From positions 2,976,001 through 3,040,000 of the forward strand of contig NZ_CP019038.1 in assembly GCF_001941825.1 (NCBI RefSeq): 64,000 bases of DNA, given 5' to 3'. Both the position numbers and the translations under genes were made by a program. Position 1 is the first letter of the stretch, and each line of letters begins with the position of its first letter. The DNA is from Massilia putida. Lineage in GTDB: Bacteria; Pseudomonadota; Gammaproteobacteria; Burkholderiales; Burkholderiaceae_D. Below the pieces are notes generated by a model. The model was not told the origin of the DNA, made no database searches, and was given only the letters and a program-made list of their open reading frames with translations. Shown here piece by piece: positions 47,297 through 56,960 of the stretch.

Positions 47297-49294
47297 TCAG
47301 TGCGCCAGGTTCTTGTCGAGGAAGGCTTCGACGCGCTTCCAGAAATCGATGCTGTCGTCTTCGTGGCGCCAGCCGTGGCCTTCCTCCGGATAGACGACGT
47401 ACTCCACGTTGGCGTTCTTCGCCTTGACGGCGTCGTGCATCTTCGCCGCGTGCACGACGGGCACGCGGCGGTCCTGCGCGCCATGCGCCATCAGCAGCGG
47501 CTGGCGGATGCGGCCGGCCTGCGCCAGCGGCGACACGTCCGCGAAGGCCGCCGGATTCGTGAGCGCGTCGCCGATCAGCGTCTTCATGTCGTAGCGGCGC
47601 GCATCCTCGGACGCATCGCTTTCGACCGCCGTGAACAGCAGTTCGATGTCGGTCACGCCGGCCCATTCCACGCCGGCGCGGAACACGTCCGGATCGCGCA
47701 CGAGGCCCATCAACGTGGCATAGCCGCCATAGCTGGCGCCCATGATGCCGATGCGCTTCGGATCGGCCCAGCCCTGCTTGACGGCCCAGGCGGCGGCGTC
47801 GGCAAGGTCGTCCTGCATCGCCCGCCCCCACTGCTGCCAGCCGGCGCGGAAATGCGCGGCCCCGAAGCCCGTGCTGCCGCGGAATTCCGGCTGCAGCACG
47901 ACGTAGCCGCGCGACGCCAGGAACTGTGCCTCTTCATCCCATTCCCATGATCCGCCGCGCACATAGGGGCCGCCATGGACGAGCACGATCGCCGCGCGCG
48001 GCCCCGCGGCCTTATCCGGTGGCATCGTCACGTAAACGGGGATCTGCAGGCCGTCGCGCGCGGCATAGTGGAAGAAATCGCGCGTGCCCATCTGCTTCGG
48101 TTGGATGTCCGGATGGCTGCTGCCCAGCCCCACGATACGGCCATCGGCCGGCGTGTACAGATAATAGGTGGGCGGCGTGCGGTCGGACGTGGAGGAAACG
48201 ACGACGGCCGCCGGAGTGCGGCAATCCTGTGCGCATGTGACGTGATTGATCGTGCCCGGCAATAGCGCATCGACTCTTTTCTGGATCGCCTGCATGGTCG
48301 GATCGAGCCAGGCCGTGGAAGCGGCATCGGCCTCAAAATGCACCCCGAGAATCTTCTTGGCGCCGTAATCCTGTTCCAGCGTGCCCTGGAAATCGAACCC
48401 GTCGATATCGACGAACGGCGTCTTGTCCAGCGTTTTCTTGTCCAGGTCGAAGGCGAACAGGGCCGTGCGTCCCTTGTAGCCGGCACGCACGTACAATGTG
48501 TTGCGATTGTCGAACATCAGCGGCTGGAACGCCTCGTCCTGATAGCAATCCCGATTGCTGATCTCGCTCCACGGCCCCGCGACGTCGGCGCGATAGTAGG
48601 CGATGCATCGGCCCTTGCCGCGGGCGATGGCCACGCGCGGCTGGTCGGACGCATCGAACAACCAGTGCCGCACATGCTCGGGCTGCGGCCCCTTCACCAT
48701 GTCGCTCAGGATGCGCGTGCGTGTGTTCAGGCGGTACGGATGCAGGGCTTGCGGTTGCGGATCGATGTTATTCCAGCTGAGCTTTCCGACAATGATGTCG
48801 TCGGATCCATCGTGGGTCACGCCCATGAAGATGTGATCGGCCTTCAGCACCCGGTCCTTGATCAAGGTTCCCAGGCTTTCCTGTTGATGAAGCCAGTTCC
48901 CCGAAATCAGGTGCGTCAGGTGCGTACCGTCGCGGTCGACGGCGAACTGGTCGTAGTTGCCTTCGAATTCGATTTTTACATTCTTCAGCGTAAAGGTCAG
49001 ACGGTTGTCGTTGACCCATCCGAGAGCCTGCAGGCGCGCGCTGTCGAACGTCGTGACGGTGGTGACCTTTTTCAGGTCCACCGTCTCGCGCACCACGAGC
49101 GCCTGCTGGCCGCCGTCCAGGCGGTTCAGGAGCGCAACATAGCGCCCGCTCGGCGACAATTTCACGAAACCAACGTCGGGATGACGGAAGAAACTCTCGA
49201 CGGGGGGACGTTCGGCGGCGTGAACGCCCGCATGTGCGGTGAGCAGCGGCATCGCTGCGAGCATGGACAGCAAAAGAGATGACAGTCGATTCAT
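47297..49294 (-). CDS. S9 family prolyl oligopeptidase-like peptidase
   Basis: The 665-residue exported serine peptidase has a signal peptide ending near HAGVHAAE and a beta-propeller region to about residue 400. An alpha/beta hydrolase domain follows. The triad is Ser521 (GASYGGY), Asp608 (GAQDRRV) and His640 (EEGHGW). It would trim peptides in the periplasm or outside. The track's longer frame begins before the plausible signal sequence, so I start at MNRLSS. It stands alone. Confidence 0.92.
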   Translation of the reverse strand: MNRLSSLLLSMLAAMPLLTAHAGVHAAERPPVESFFRHPDVGFVKLSPSGRYVALLNRLDGGQQALVVRETVDLKKVTTVTTFDSARLQALGWVNDNRLTFTLKNVKIEFEGNYDQFAVDRDGTHLTHLISGNWLHQQESLGTLIKDRVLKADHIFMGVTHDGSDDIIVGKLSWNNIDPQPQALHPYRLNTRTRILSDMVKGPQPEHVRHWLFDASDQPRVAIARGKGRCIAYYRADVAGPWSEISNRDCYQDEAFQPLMFDNRNTLYVRAGYKGRTALFAFDLDKKTLDKTPFVDIDGFDFQGTLEQDYGAKKILGVHFEADAASTAWLDPTMQAIQKRVDALLPGTINHVTCAQDCRTPAAVVVSSTSDRTPPTYYLYTPADGRIVGLGSSHPDIQPKQMGTRDFFHYAARDGLQIPVYVTMPPDKAAGPRAAIVLVHGGPYVRGGSWEWDEEAQFLASRGYVVLQPEFRGSTGFGAAHFRAGWQQWGRAMQDDLADAAAWAVKQGWADPKRIGIMGASYGGYATLMGLVRDPDVFRAGVEWAGVTDIELLFTAVESDASEDARRYDMKTLIGDALTNPAAFADVSPLAQAGRIRQPLLMAHGAQDRRVPVVHAAKMHDAVKAKNANVEYVVYPEEGHGWRHEDDSIDFWKRVEAFLDKNLAH

Positions 49295-49388
49295 GGTGGC
49301 GATTGTTGATGTAACAATCGCCCATCGTTGCCCTATCAGCAACTTTTGTCAATATGAAATCTTTGATTTATGTAAATGTAATGCGATA

Positions 49389-50741
49389 TTAAGCTGCTTC
49401 GGCGGTAGCGCCCCTGTCCGGCGCCATGTGTGCGCACACGCGGTCGCGGCCGCCCTGCTTGGCGCGGTACAGTTCTTGGTCGGCATGCTTGATGACGACG
49501 CCGACCTCGTCGTCCTGGTGGTGTTGCGCCACGCCGAACGACGCCGTCACGCGCATTCCTGCCGGCCACGTCTGCTGGTGGAGGGCATGGCGCAGGTTTT
49601 CCGCCAAGATCTGTCCCTGGTACACATTGGTCATCGGACAGACGATCAGGAATTCCTCGCCGCCCCAGCGCACGAGCCGGTCGGACGAGCGGATGCCGGA
49701 CGAGACGACGTTGGCAAACTTGCGCAGGACGTCATCGCCCACGTCATGGCCATGCATATCGTTAATGCGCTTGAAGTGGTCGATGTCGATAAAGATCACG
49801 GCCATCGGATCGCTCAGCAGGTTCGACGTGCTCATCAGCGCCGCACGCAAGCCCTGCCGGTTCAGCACGCCCGTGAGCGGATCGATATGCACCTGGCCGG
49901 CCAGGTCGCGCGCCTCGAGCTCCAGTGCCTTGTTGACCTCGCTGAGCAGCGCGATGGCCGCCTTGCTATCCTTAAGCTGCGTGCGCAATGACAACGTGAG
50001 AATCGTCATCCAGCCGACGGCGCACAGTACCCACGCTGCCACGACCCCCATCAACAAAAGGTCCCGGCTGATCATCTTGCCGTGCAGGCGCAGGCGGTGC
50101 AGGGTGAACACGCTCTCGCCTTCCTGCTCGCCACTGATCATCAACTCGGCGCGCGCGACGTTGTCGATGGCGACGGCGGAATGCTCCAGCGATGGCTTGG
50201 CCATATCCTTCCACCATTGCGCCACGCCAAACCACTTCATCGGTATCAGTAGACGGCCATCCGCCGGCAGGTCGAGCGCGTCGATCTGGTTGACCTTGTA
50301 GGTTTGCCACTGGTCGAGCTTGGTCATGCCCTCCTCGGCATTCGCGAGAACCAATCCGAAATTCGACTTCCCCGGCCCGGCATAGCTTGCGTCGATGGTC
50401 ATGTAATCGAAACCGGACATGTTCATGCCCGCGCCGTCCTTGAGGAATTCGAAGGTCAGCTTGCAATAAGGCCACGAGCTCTTCCGGGAGATATGGCAAT
50501 GCACGATCAGATCGTGCCCTTTCCGCTCGAGCGAGCCGACGGACGCGCCGCCGCCGCCGCGATCATCCTCGACGCTGACTGGAAAATGATCACCGGTCAA
50601 CTCGACCACTTTCTCCATGCCCCAGTGCTGCCAGCTGAGCAAGACCACGGTCAAGAGCAGCAACCCGCTGAATACATAGCGGGCGTGGCCGAGTAAACGG
50701 ACAAGAGGCTGGAGAGAAGAGTCTGCAGAAGACGCCGACAT
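49389..50741 (-). CDS. diguanylate cyclase with extracytoplasmic sensor
   Basis: The 450-residue protein has a membrane helix (about 22-40) and a periplasmic domain of about 175 residues that looks like a carbohydrate-binding beta sandwich (SSWPYCKLTFEFLKDGAG, FDYMTIDASYAGPG). A second helix follows (about 225-250), then a short coil and a GGDEF domain with active-site GGEEF near 359 and an RSSD inhibitory site. It makes c-di-GMP. I chose MSASSADSS; an upstream in-frame start adds 12 residues. It is divergent from the endonuclease III-like gene. Confidence 0.9.
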   Translation of the reverse strand: MSASSADSSLQPLVRLLGHARYVFSGLLLLTVVLLSWQHWGMEKVVELTGDHFPVSVEDDRGGGGASVGSLERKGHDLIVHCHISRKSSWPYCKLTFEFLKDGAGMNMSGFDYMTIDASYAGPGKSNFGLVLANAEEGMTKLDQWQTYKVNQIDALDLPADGRLLIPMKWFGVAQWWKDMAKPSLEHSAVAIDNVARAELMISGEQEGESVFTLHRLRLHGKMISRDLLLMGVVAAWVLCAVGWMTILTLSLRTQLKDSKAAIALLSEVNKALELEARDLAGQVHIDPLTGVLNRQGLRAALMSTSNLLSDPMAVIFIDIDHFKRINDMHGHDVGDDVLRKFANVVSSGIRSSDRLVRWGGEEFLIVCPMTNVYQGQILAENLRHALHQQTWPAGMRVTASFGVAQHHQDDEVGVVIKHADQELYRAKQGGRDRVCAHMAPDRGATAEAA

Positions 50742-50943
50742 GATTGATCCACGTAAAGATTCCTTGTGGCATAGCAAGATACCTCACCAATTCGGGGCAT
50801 GCAACACAACTGTCATACTCTGCCGCCATTTGTTGTCTTTTCGTGAAATGACGAACAAGTCTCGCTGTGCGATACAGAACGGAAGATCACGTAAAAACTG
50901 CGTATTCTTGCTCTTCTGCTAGCGGATAACGGGGACATGGTTC

Positions 50944-51609
50944 ATGGAAAAGCAACCATTCGATATCGGCGTGGCCCTCGACCGCATCGAGCAAGCCGTA
51001 CAGCCCTGGCCCAAAGCCGCCCTCTTCCAATTGGCCGAAGAAGGCTATACCTCGACCTTCGAGCAACTCCTGGCTTGCATCATCTCGATCCGCACCTATG
51101 ACGAGGTGACGCTGCCGGTCTCGCGCAAGCTGTTCGCGCGGGCGCGGTTACCGGCGGAAGTCGCCCGGCTCACATGGGAAGAGCTGGACGCCCTGATCAG
51201 TCCCGGCACGTTCCATGAGCGCAAAGCGAATCAGATCCTGGCCATCGCGCGCGACGTGCACGAACGGTTCGGCGCCACGCTGCCCTGCGACCGCGATGTG
51301 CTGCTGTCCTTCGCCGGCGTCGGCCCCAAGTGCGCGAACCTGGTGCTGGGGGTCGCCTGCGGAACGCCCGTCATCAGTGTCGACATCCACGTGCATCGTG
51401 TGACAGGGCGCTGGGGATACGTCAACGCTTCCACGCCCGAAAAGACGCTGGTCGCGCTCGAAAACACGCTGCCGCAGCGGTACTGGATCGACATCAACCG
51501 GCTGCTGGTACCGTTCGGGAAGCACATCTGTACCGGAAACCGGCCGAAGTGTTCGACCTGCCCGGTACTGGACATGTGCCGGCAGGTCGGTGTCGACGAG
51601 CATCGTTGA
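50944..51609 (+). CDS. endonuclease III-like DNA glycosylase/AP lyase
   Basis: The 221-residue protein has the helix-hairpin-helix FAGVGPKCANLVL with catalytic Lys129 and Asp147 (SVDIHVHR), spaced 18 apart as in E. coli Nth. The C-terminal iron-sulfur loop C-x6-C-x2-C-x5-C (Cys196, 203, 206, 212) is intact. It removes oxidised pyrimidines. It is a divergent member (ISIRTYDE instead of LSAQATD), so it may be a second Nth paralogue rather than the main housekeeping enzyme. ATGG lies just before the start. Confidence 0.9.
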   Translation: MEKQPFDIGVALDRIEQAVQPWPKAALFQLAEEGYTSTFEQLLACIISIRTYDEVTLPVSRKLFARARLPAEVARLTWEELDALISPGTFHERKANQILAIARDVHERFGATLPCDRDVLLSFAGVGPKCANLVLGVACGTPVISVDIHVHRVTGRWGYVNASTPEKTLVALENTLPQRYWIDINRLLVPFGKHICTGNRPKCSTCPVLDMCRQVGVDEHR

Positions 51610-51615
51610 TGGGCT

Positions 51616-51644
51616 CGCCCCCGAAGTGGGCTGTTTCGGGGGCG
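51616..51644. terminator. bidirectional-type hairpin after the endonuclease III-like gene
   Basis: A perfect 10-bp stem CGCCCCCGAA/TTCGGGGGCG with a 9-base loop begins 7 bases after the stop codon. No T run follows, so it may stabilise the mRNA end rather than terminate transcription. Confidence 0.45.
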
Positions 51645-51766
51645 GTGCCCGGCCACGGCGATGACGCCGCCGGCGGGCAGCCGGCGCAGCCCGCCCCGCC
51701 CAGCTCACGGCGCCCTCGGCGACGGACGTGATCACGCAGGGCGCCTTCGGCCTGCTGCGCGGGTAT

Positions 51767-52231
51767 TCAAGAAGTAACGCGCTCGAACGCCATGACCCAG
51801 TTCGTCTCCCACGTCGCGCCGCCGTCCGTCGAGAACGCCTGCTGCCAGCGCGCGCTCGCGGCCGTGATATCCGTCCAGAGGAAACGCACGCGGATAGGCT
51901 GGCCGTTCAGGATGTCATCGGCAAAGAAGGTGCCGGTACCGTCCTGGAACGCGCCGACGACCGGGACGCCGAGGTTGTGGGGATGGCGGCTGTCGAGCCA
52001 CCAGATGGACCATTGTCTCGTCACCGGATCGTAGGCGCGGATCGTGACCGCGCGATAGGTTCCCGACGGCAGTTCCAGCACGTTGTCGTCGACGTTCGCC
52101 TGACCGTCCAGCACCGGTCGCATGTGACATGTGCCCGGAAACTCTTCCCATTCGGTGCATCCCGCAAGCCGTTCCTTGAGGCGCCGATGGCGGACTGTCC
52201 AGAGACCGGTCAGGAAATCGAAATCGTTCAT
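51767..52231 (-). CDS. DUF1579-like protein
   Basis: The 154-residue cytoplasmic protein has FDFLTGLWTVRHRRLKERLAG at the N-terminus and WSIWWLDSRHPHNLGVPVVG and FLWTDITAASARWQQAFS-like strands. It resembles DUF1579, a lipocalin-like family of unknown function. The start follows GAGGAGACC. It lies 10 bases after the NIPSNAP stop codon and is probably in its operon, opposite the WYL regulator. Confidence 0.75.
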   Translation of the reverse strand: MNDFDFLTGLWTVRHRRLKERLAGCTEWEEFPGTCHMRPVLDGQANVDDNVLELPSGTYRAVTIRAYDPVTRQWSIWWLDSRHPHNLGVPVVGAFQDGTGTFFADDILNGQPIRVRFLWTDITAASARWQQAFSTDGGATWETNWVMAFERVTS

Positions 52232-52241
52232 GGTGGTCTCC

Positions 52242-52946
52242 TCATGCATGGATGGCCGAGCGGGTTGTCGGGACGAGCTTCATGGAACGCGGCGGCTTTT
52301 TCAGCCACTGCGACAGGGCCGGCGCGAGGTCGCGCTGCCAGTTCTCGTCGATCGTATCCTCGAACACCGTCACGCCGACGAGCACGTTTTCTCCCTCGCG
52401 CACGGGCAGCCGTGGGAAATTGTTCGGGCTATGTTCGGTGACATACCAACCCTGCGTCAGCGCGCCTGCCTGACGCAACACCGACGTCATGCGCTCGCGA
52501 CAGAAGTCGAGCAGCGCTTGGCTTGCGACGTCGTTCAGACTGAACACGGTCACATCGACCAGGCCCGGCGGCGCTTTGTTGGCCTCGTGCCCTCCCCTCC
52601 GTGCGGGATCGTGCGCGAGGCCGGCACCGTCCCACGCCGGCCGCAGCAGCAGGACATCGTCGGAATCGATCATGGTCGCGTTCGCCGCATCGCGATGGGC
52701 CGCCCAGATCGGTCCGCCATAGAAGCCTTGCAGCCCACGCGCACGCGACGCCATGTCGGCAAAGCCGCGCAGCCAGACGAAGCGGTCCGGATCATCCAGA
52801 TCGCGGAACTGGCCCATCACGCTCATGCCTTCGGCTTCCTGCGATTCGACGAATTCCCGGTCGAACAGATCGATCAATGCGTCACGCTGTTGCGGGCGCA
52901 GCGTGTACTGGCGCAGCTCGACGATTTCCGGATTTTTGCTGGACAT
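52242..52946 (-). CDS. NIPSNAP family protein
   Basis: The 234-residue protein has a NIPSNAP-type ferredoxin-like domain (EIVELRQYTLRPQQRDALIDLFDREFVES, FVWLRGFADMASRARGLQGFY) and a second, weaker half. Function is not defined in bacteria. The start follows AAGGAGA. It is divergently transcribed from the WYL regulator across a 79-base gap and is likely its target. Confidence 0.85.
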   Translation of the reverse strand: MSSKNPEIVELRQYTLRPQQRDALIDLFDREFVESQEAEGMSVMGQFRDLDDPDRFVWLRGFADMASRARGLQGFYGGPIWAAHRDAANATMIDSDDVLLLRPAWDGAGLAHDPARRGGHEANKAPPGLVDVTVFSLNDVASQALLDFCRERMTSVLRQAGALTQGWYVTEHSPNNFPRLPVREGENVLVGVTVFEDTIDENWQRDLAPALSQWLKKPPRSMKLVPTTRSAIHA

Positions 52947-53025
52947 GACTGTCTCCTTGTTGGCTTCGGTCCATGCAGTATCGACTAGAATATCTGCCAC
53001 CCCATGTCATATATTCCGCCCGATC

Positions 53026-53991
53026 ATGCGTGCCAGCCGCCTGCTTTCCATCCAAATGATGCTCGAGACGCGCGGCCCCATGAGCGCCGCCGCACTGGCC
53101 GAGGCGCTGGAGATATCCGTGCGCACCCTGCATCGCGACATCGACCAACTCACCGCCGCCGGCGTGCCGATCTACGCGGAACGCGGCCGCACCGGCGGCT
53201 TCCGCCTGCTCGACGGCTGGAATACGCGGCTCACCGGACTGACACCCGCCGAAGCGCAAGTCGTGTTCCTCAGCGGCCTGGCCGGCCCGGCAGCCGACCT
53301 CGGCCTCGACAAGCCGCTACAGGGTGCGCAGCTCAAATTGTTGACCTCGCTGCCGGAATCGTCGCGCACGGAAGCGCAGAAGATGCAGTCGCGGTTTCAT
53401 CTCGATCCGGTGGACTGGTATCGCGAGGCCGATGCGGTGCCGTACCTCGCGATCGTCGCGGAGGCTGTCTGGTCGGACAGGCAATTGAGCTTGTGCTACG
53501 AGAGTTGGCGGGACGAAGTGGAGAGGGTCGTTCATCCGCTGGGGCTGGTGCTGAAAGCGGGTGCGTGGTATCTCGTTGCTGCATCGGAGGGTAAGCCGCG
53601 TACCTATCGGATCTCGAACGTGAAGCGCGCCGCCATGCTGGAACAACGCGTGCGGCGGCCGGCACGGTTCGATTTGGCGCGGTACTGGGCGGACGCTGTT
53701 GCGCGGTTCGAGTCGGAGCTTTATACGGATTATGCGGATGTGCTGGCGACGCCGGTTGGGCTCAAGAATTTGCGTTACCTGAATGCGGCGGTTGCGCGTG
53801 CTGTCGCGGAGGCGCGGCCTTCGCGGCGGCGGGATGGGCGGGTGGCGTTGCGTATTCCTATCGAGTCGGTTGAGCATGGCGCTGGCCAGTTGTTGCGGCT
53901 GGCGCCGGAGGTCGAGGTGACGGGGCCGGTCAGGCTGAGGAAGGCGATGGTGTCGCGGCTAAGACAGGTGTCGGCGTTATATGGGTGCTGA
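53026..53991 (+). CDS. YafY-type HTH/WYL transcriptional regulator
   Basis: The 321-residue regulator has an N-terminal winged helix (about 5-60; MSAAALAEALEISVRTLHRDIDQLTAAG) and a ligand-binding WYL domain (YESWRDEVERVVHPLGLVLKAGAWYLVAA). It probably controls the divergent NIPSNAP/DUF1579 genes. The longer frame upstream overlaps the opposite gene, so I start at MRASRLL. The last third drifts to a more T-rich codon choice than its beginning. Confidence 0.9.
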   Translation: MRASRLLSIQMMLETRGPMSAAALAEALEISVRTLHRDIDQLTAAGVPIYAERGRTGGFRLLDGWNTRLTGLTPAEAQVVFLSGLAGPAADLGLDKPLQGAQLKLLTSLPESSRTEAQKMQSRFHLDPVDWYREADAVPYLAIVAEAVWSDRQLSLCYESWRDEVERVVHPLGLVLKAGAWYLVAASEGKPRTYRISNVKRAAMLEQRVRRPARFDLARYWADAVARFESELYTDYADVLATPVGLKNLRYLNAAVARAVAEARPSRRRDGRVALRIPIESVEHGAGQLLRLAPEVEVTGPVRLRKAMVSRLRQVSALYGC

Positions 53992-54317
53992 GGGCAGGAG
54001 CAGCCACACTGCGCTATGTAGACAATATAGACTTCCCACTTTTAGCGCTTCCCCAGCATGAATCTATCAGATTTTCAGTGTGGAACAGGGTCATGAAATA
54101 ATGCCGAGCTGGCTGAAGCAGCGCAAGCCGTCAGCTCGCCTTGAGATTAATCAAGCTGAGCAAGATCAGCACATGCAGCGAACATCAATTATCGTTCTGC
54201 TACCCATCAAGACAAAAGCAGAGCCCGGTTCTTGCTCGTAGTCAAGGTCACCCTAGACGTGTTGGTTATCTTAGCCGATGGAAAATCTGATACCTGATAA
54301 CCCATCGGAGGCAACAC
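53992..54317. other. junction region upstream of the vgrG gene
   Basis: This 326-base stretch is lower in GC than both sides, which fits the left edge of a transferred segment. A run of about 55 open codons at 54080-54240 has no recognisable product. No tRNA-like direct repeat is visible here. Confidence 0.4.
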
Positions 54318-56960
54318 ATGGGCGAAAGCCAAGCGATCGCGGCGGGAGCTGCGCTGTCGGCGTTCAGTCACGATGCGCAGCACGACCGCATGATGTGCTT
54401 GGACTTCCCCCTCGGCGATGCACTGGAAGCCATCCTCCTGCAGAACCGGCTGACGGCGCACGAAGAAGTCTCCCGATGCTTCCGCTTCGAGGTCGAACTC
54501 CTGTCCGATGACGCACGGATTCCGTTGAAGGCGATGATGGCCAGGATGGTCACGCTCTCCCTGGTGCGCGAAGACGGCTCGCTATGGTACTTCAACGGCT
54601 ACGTCACCGAATTCCGCTTCCTTCGCGCCGATGGCGGCTTCGCGTTCTACCTCATGGTGCTCGAACCCTGGCTGGCATTCGCCAAGCTCCGCAAGGACAA
54701 CCGGTCCTTCCACGGCAAGAGCGCCCTCGAACTGACCGAGCTCACGTTTGCCCCTTACCGCCAGGCCGACTGGAATCCGGTCATCGTCGGCGACTATCCG
54801 CGGTTGACCTGCGCGAACCAGTACGGCGAGACCGACTACAACCGCCTGCACCGCTGCTGGGAAGACCTCGGGCTGCACTACTGGTACGAGCACCGGGCCG
54901 ACCGGCATACGCTCTGGCTCAGCGACAAGAGCACGCTCGCGCAGCCCATCGATCCGACCGGTATTGACGATTCCGGCGAAATTCCGTTCCGTGACAAGGC
55001 CGGTTCGCTCGAAGACGACGGCATCCGCGAGTGGAGCCCCGTGCGCCGCATCGGCTCAGGCCGGACGACCCTGGCCAGCTTCGACTACAAAAACCCGGTC
55101 GCGCAACGGGCGAGTGCCGAGTCCCTGAACAACCAGGGCGACGTCTATCCCTATGAAATCTACGAAAACACGAGCTCGTACGGGTTCCGCACGCACGACG
55201 AGGGCGAACGGCTCGCGCAGCAGGGCATGGGCGAGCGCGACGCGAACGCGCAGACCTTCGAAGCGCGCTGCAACGACCGCACCGCCCAGCCAGGCCGGTG
55301 CTTCAAGCTCGGCGACCACTTCAGTGCCGAGCTGCGCTTTCCCAAGCGCGGAGAGCCCGCCCAGCCCAGCATCCGCGACCGCGACCGCGACTACCTGATC
55401 CTCTCCGTCGACCACGAAGCGAGCAACAATTATCAGGCTGGGCCAGGCGCGCCATCGAATTACGAGAACACATTCCGCTGCGTGCGGAAGGATATCCAGT
55501 GGCGCCCGGGGCGTCACTACAACAGCCAACCCTGCACCTACCCCGGCATCCAGACGGCCATCGTGGTCGGGCCCGCCGGCTCCGAGATCCACACCGATGG
55601 CTATGGACGGGTCAAGGTGCAGTTTCACTGGGACAGGCTGGGCAAACACGACGAGAACAGTTCACCCTGGCTGCGCGTGATGTCGCCGGGCGCGGGCAAC
55701 GAATTCGGGAAGATCCGCCTGCCGCAGGTCGGCGAGGAAGTGGCGGTCGTCTGTCTCGACGGGAACATCGACCACCCGGTGATCCTGGGTGCGCTGTATA
55801 ACTCCACTCACATGCCGCCCTGGCAGTTGTCGGAGCAGCAGGCTTTGACGGGCCTGCGCAGCCGTGAAATGCAGGCGGGTGAAGGCAGCGGGCGCGGCAA
55901 TCACCTGGTGCTCGACAACACCGCAGGCAAGATCCAGGCACAGCTGAAGAGCGATCATCAGTGCAGCCAGCTGTCGCTTGAGCACATTACCCGCGTCGAA
56001 GACACGTCCGGGAGAAACGACCCACGCGGCGAAGGGTGCGAACTGGCCACCAAAGCCGTAGGCGTGGCACGTGCGAACCAAGGCATGCTCATCACCACGG
56101 AGGCGCGGCCAAACGTGGCTTCCTACATCAAGGACATGGGCGAGACGATTCAGCGGTTGTGGGCTGCCGCGGACGTGCAAGAGCAGTTGACGGGGATGGC
56201 GCAGCACTATGGCGCTCAGGAGAAGCAGGAACCCCAGCAAGCGGACGCCGTTGAGGACCTCAAGTCCCAGAACCAGGGCATCCGGGGCGGCGGCAAAGGA
56301 GAGTTCCCGGAATTGACCGAGCCGCACCTTATCGTCGCGAGCCCGGCCGGGATCGAACTCAGCTCCGCGCAATCCACCCACATCGCCAGCAGCCGTCACA
56401 CCGCCATCACCAGCGGCAAAAGCCTGTCGATCGCGAGCGTCGACGGGCTTTTCGCAAGTATTGGCAAGACCTTTCGGCTATTCGTGCACAAGGCCGGCAT
56501 GAAGCTGATCGCTGCCGGAGGCAAGGTGTCCGTGCAAGCGCAAGAGGATGACGTGGAGGTCATTGCCAACAAGGTCCTTGAACTACTCAGTGAGACGGAT
56601 TGGGTTGATATCCGCGGCAAAAAAGGCGTGCGGCTGCATGGCGTGAACAACATGGTCGAGATCGGTGAGCAGGTCCAATTCTTCACCTCTTCACCTGTGC
56701 TATTCCACGGCAACCTGGAAACGTTGCCTGCAAAAAGCGTATCGCAGGCTTTCAATGAACGCTCGTCCGACTATCGATTTGACCAGGAGGTCAACTTCGT
56801 CAACGCGAATATGAAACCGGAGAAGAACATCGCTTACGAACTCGTGCGCGGCGATGGAACAGTCATCGACGGAAAAACCTCAGCCAGCGGCAGCACCCAA
56901 GTTCAGAAATCAGGCAGTTTCGACTCCTACACCATCCGCTACAAGGGCGAATTACCATGA
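54318..56960 (+). CDS. vgrG: type VI secretion VgrG spike protein
   Basis: The 880-residue spike has a gp27-like base (about 40-400; the region with QYGETDYNRLHRCWEDLGLHYWYEH) and a gp5 OB-fold (RVMSPGAGNEFGKIRLPQVGEEV; HPVILGALYN). A DUF2345 beta-helix extension (about 650-800; HLIVASPAGIELSS) follows. The last about 85 residues (YELVRGDGTVIDGKTSASGST) look like a transthyretin-type adaptor, which in other VgrGs recruits an effector. Its stop overlaps the lipase gene by ATGA. No T6SS core genes are in the window, so this is an orphan spike-effector pair. Confidence 0.93.
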   Translation: MGESQAIAAGAALSAFSHDAQHDRMMCLDFPLGDALEAILLQNRLTAHEEVSRCFRFEVELLSDDARIPLKAMMARMVTLSLVREDGSLWYFNGYVTEFRFLRADGGFAFYLMVLEPWLAFAKLRKDNRSFHGKSALELTELTFAPYRQADWNPVIVGDYPRLTCANQYGETDYNRLHRCWEDLGLHYWYEHRADRHTLWLSDKSTLAQPIDPTGIDDSGEIPFRDKAGSLEDDGIREWSPVRRIGSGRTTLASFDYKNPVAQRASAESLNNQGDVYPYEIYENTSSYGFRTHDEGERLAQQGMGERDANAQTFEARCNDRTAQPGRCFKLGDHFSAELRFPKRGEPAQPSIRDRDRDYLILSVDHEASNNYQAGPGAPSNYENTFRCVRKDIQWRPGRHYNSQPCTYPGIQTAIVVGPAGSEIHTDGYGRVKVQFHWDRLGKHDENSSPWLRVMSPGAGNEFGKIRLPQVGEEVAVVCLDGNIDHPVILGALYNSTHMPPWQLSEQQALTGLRSREMQAGEGSGRGNHLVLDNTAGKIQAQLKSDHQCSQLSLEHITRVEDTSGRNDPRGEGCELATKAVGVARANQGMLITTEARPNVASYIKDMGETIQRLWAAADVQEQLTGMAQHYGAQEKQEPQQADAVEDLKSQNQGIRGGGKGEFPELTEPHLIVASPAGIELSSAQSTHIASSRHTAITSGKSLSIASVDGLFASIGKTFRLFVHKAGMKLIAAGGKVSVQAQEDDVEVIANKVLELLSETDWVDIRGKKGVRLHGVNNMVEIGEQVQFFTSSPVLFHGNLETLPAKSVSQAFNERSSDYRFDQEVNFVNANMKPEKNIAYELVRGDGTVIDGKTSASGSTQVQKSGSFDSYTIRYKGELP

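Noticed and set aside
54080..54240. About 55-codon open run upstream of vgrG
   Set aside because: No start context, no family resemblance; may be a decayed fragment but cannot be supported.
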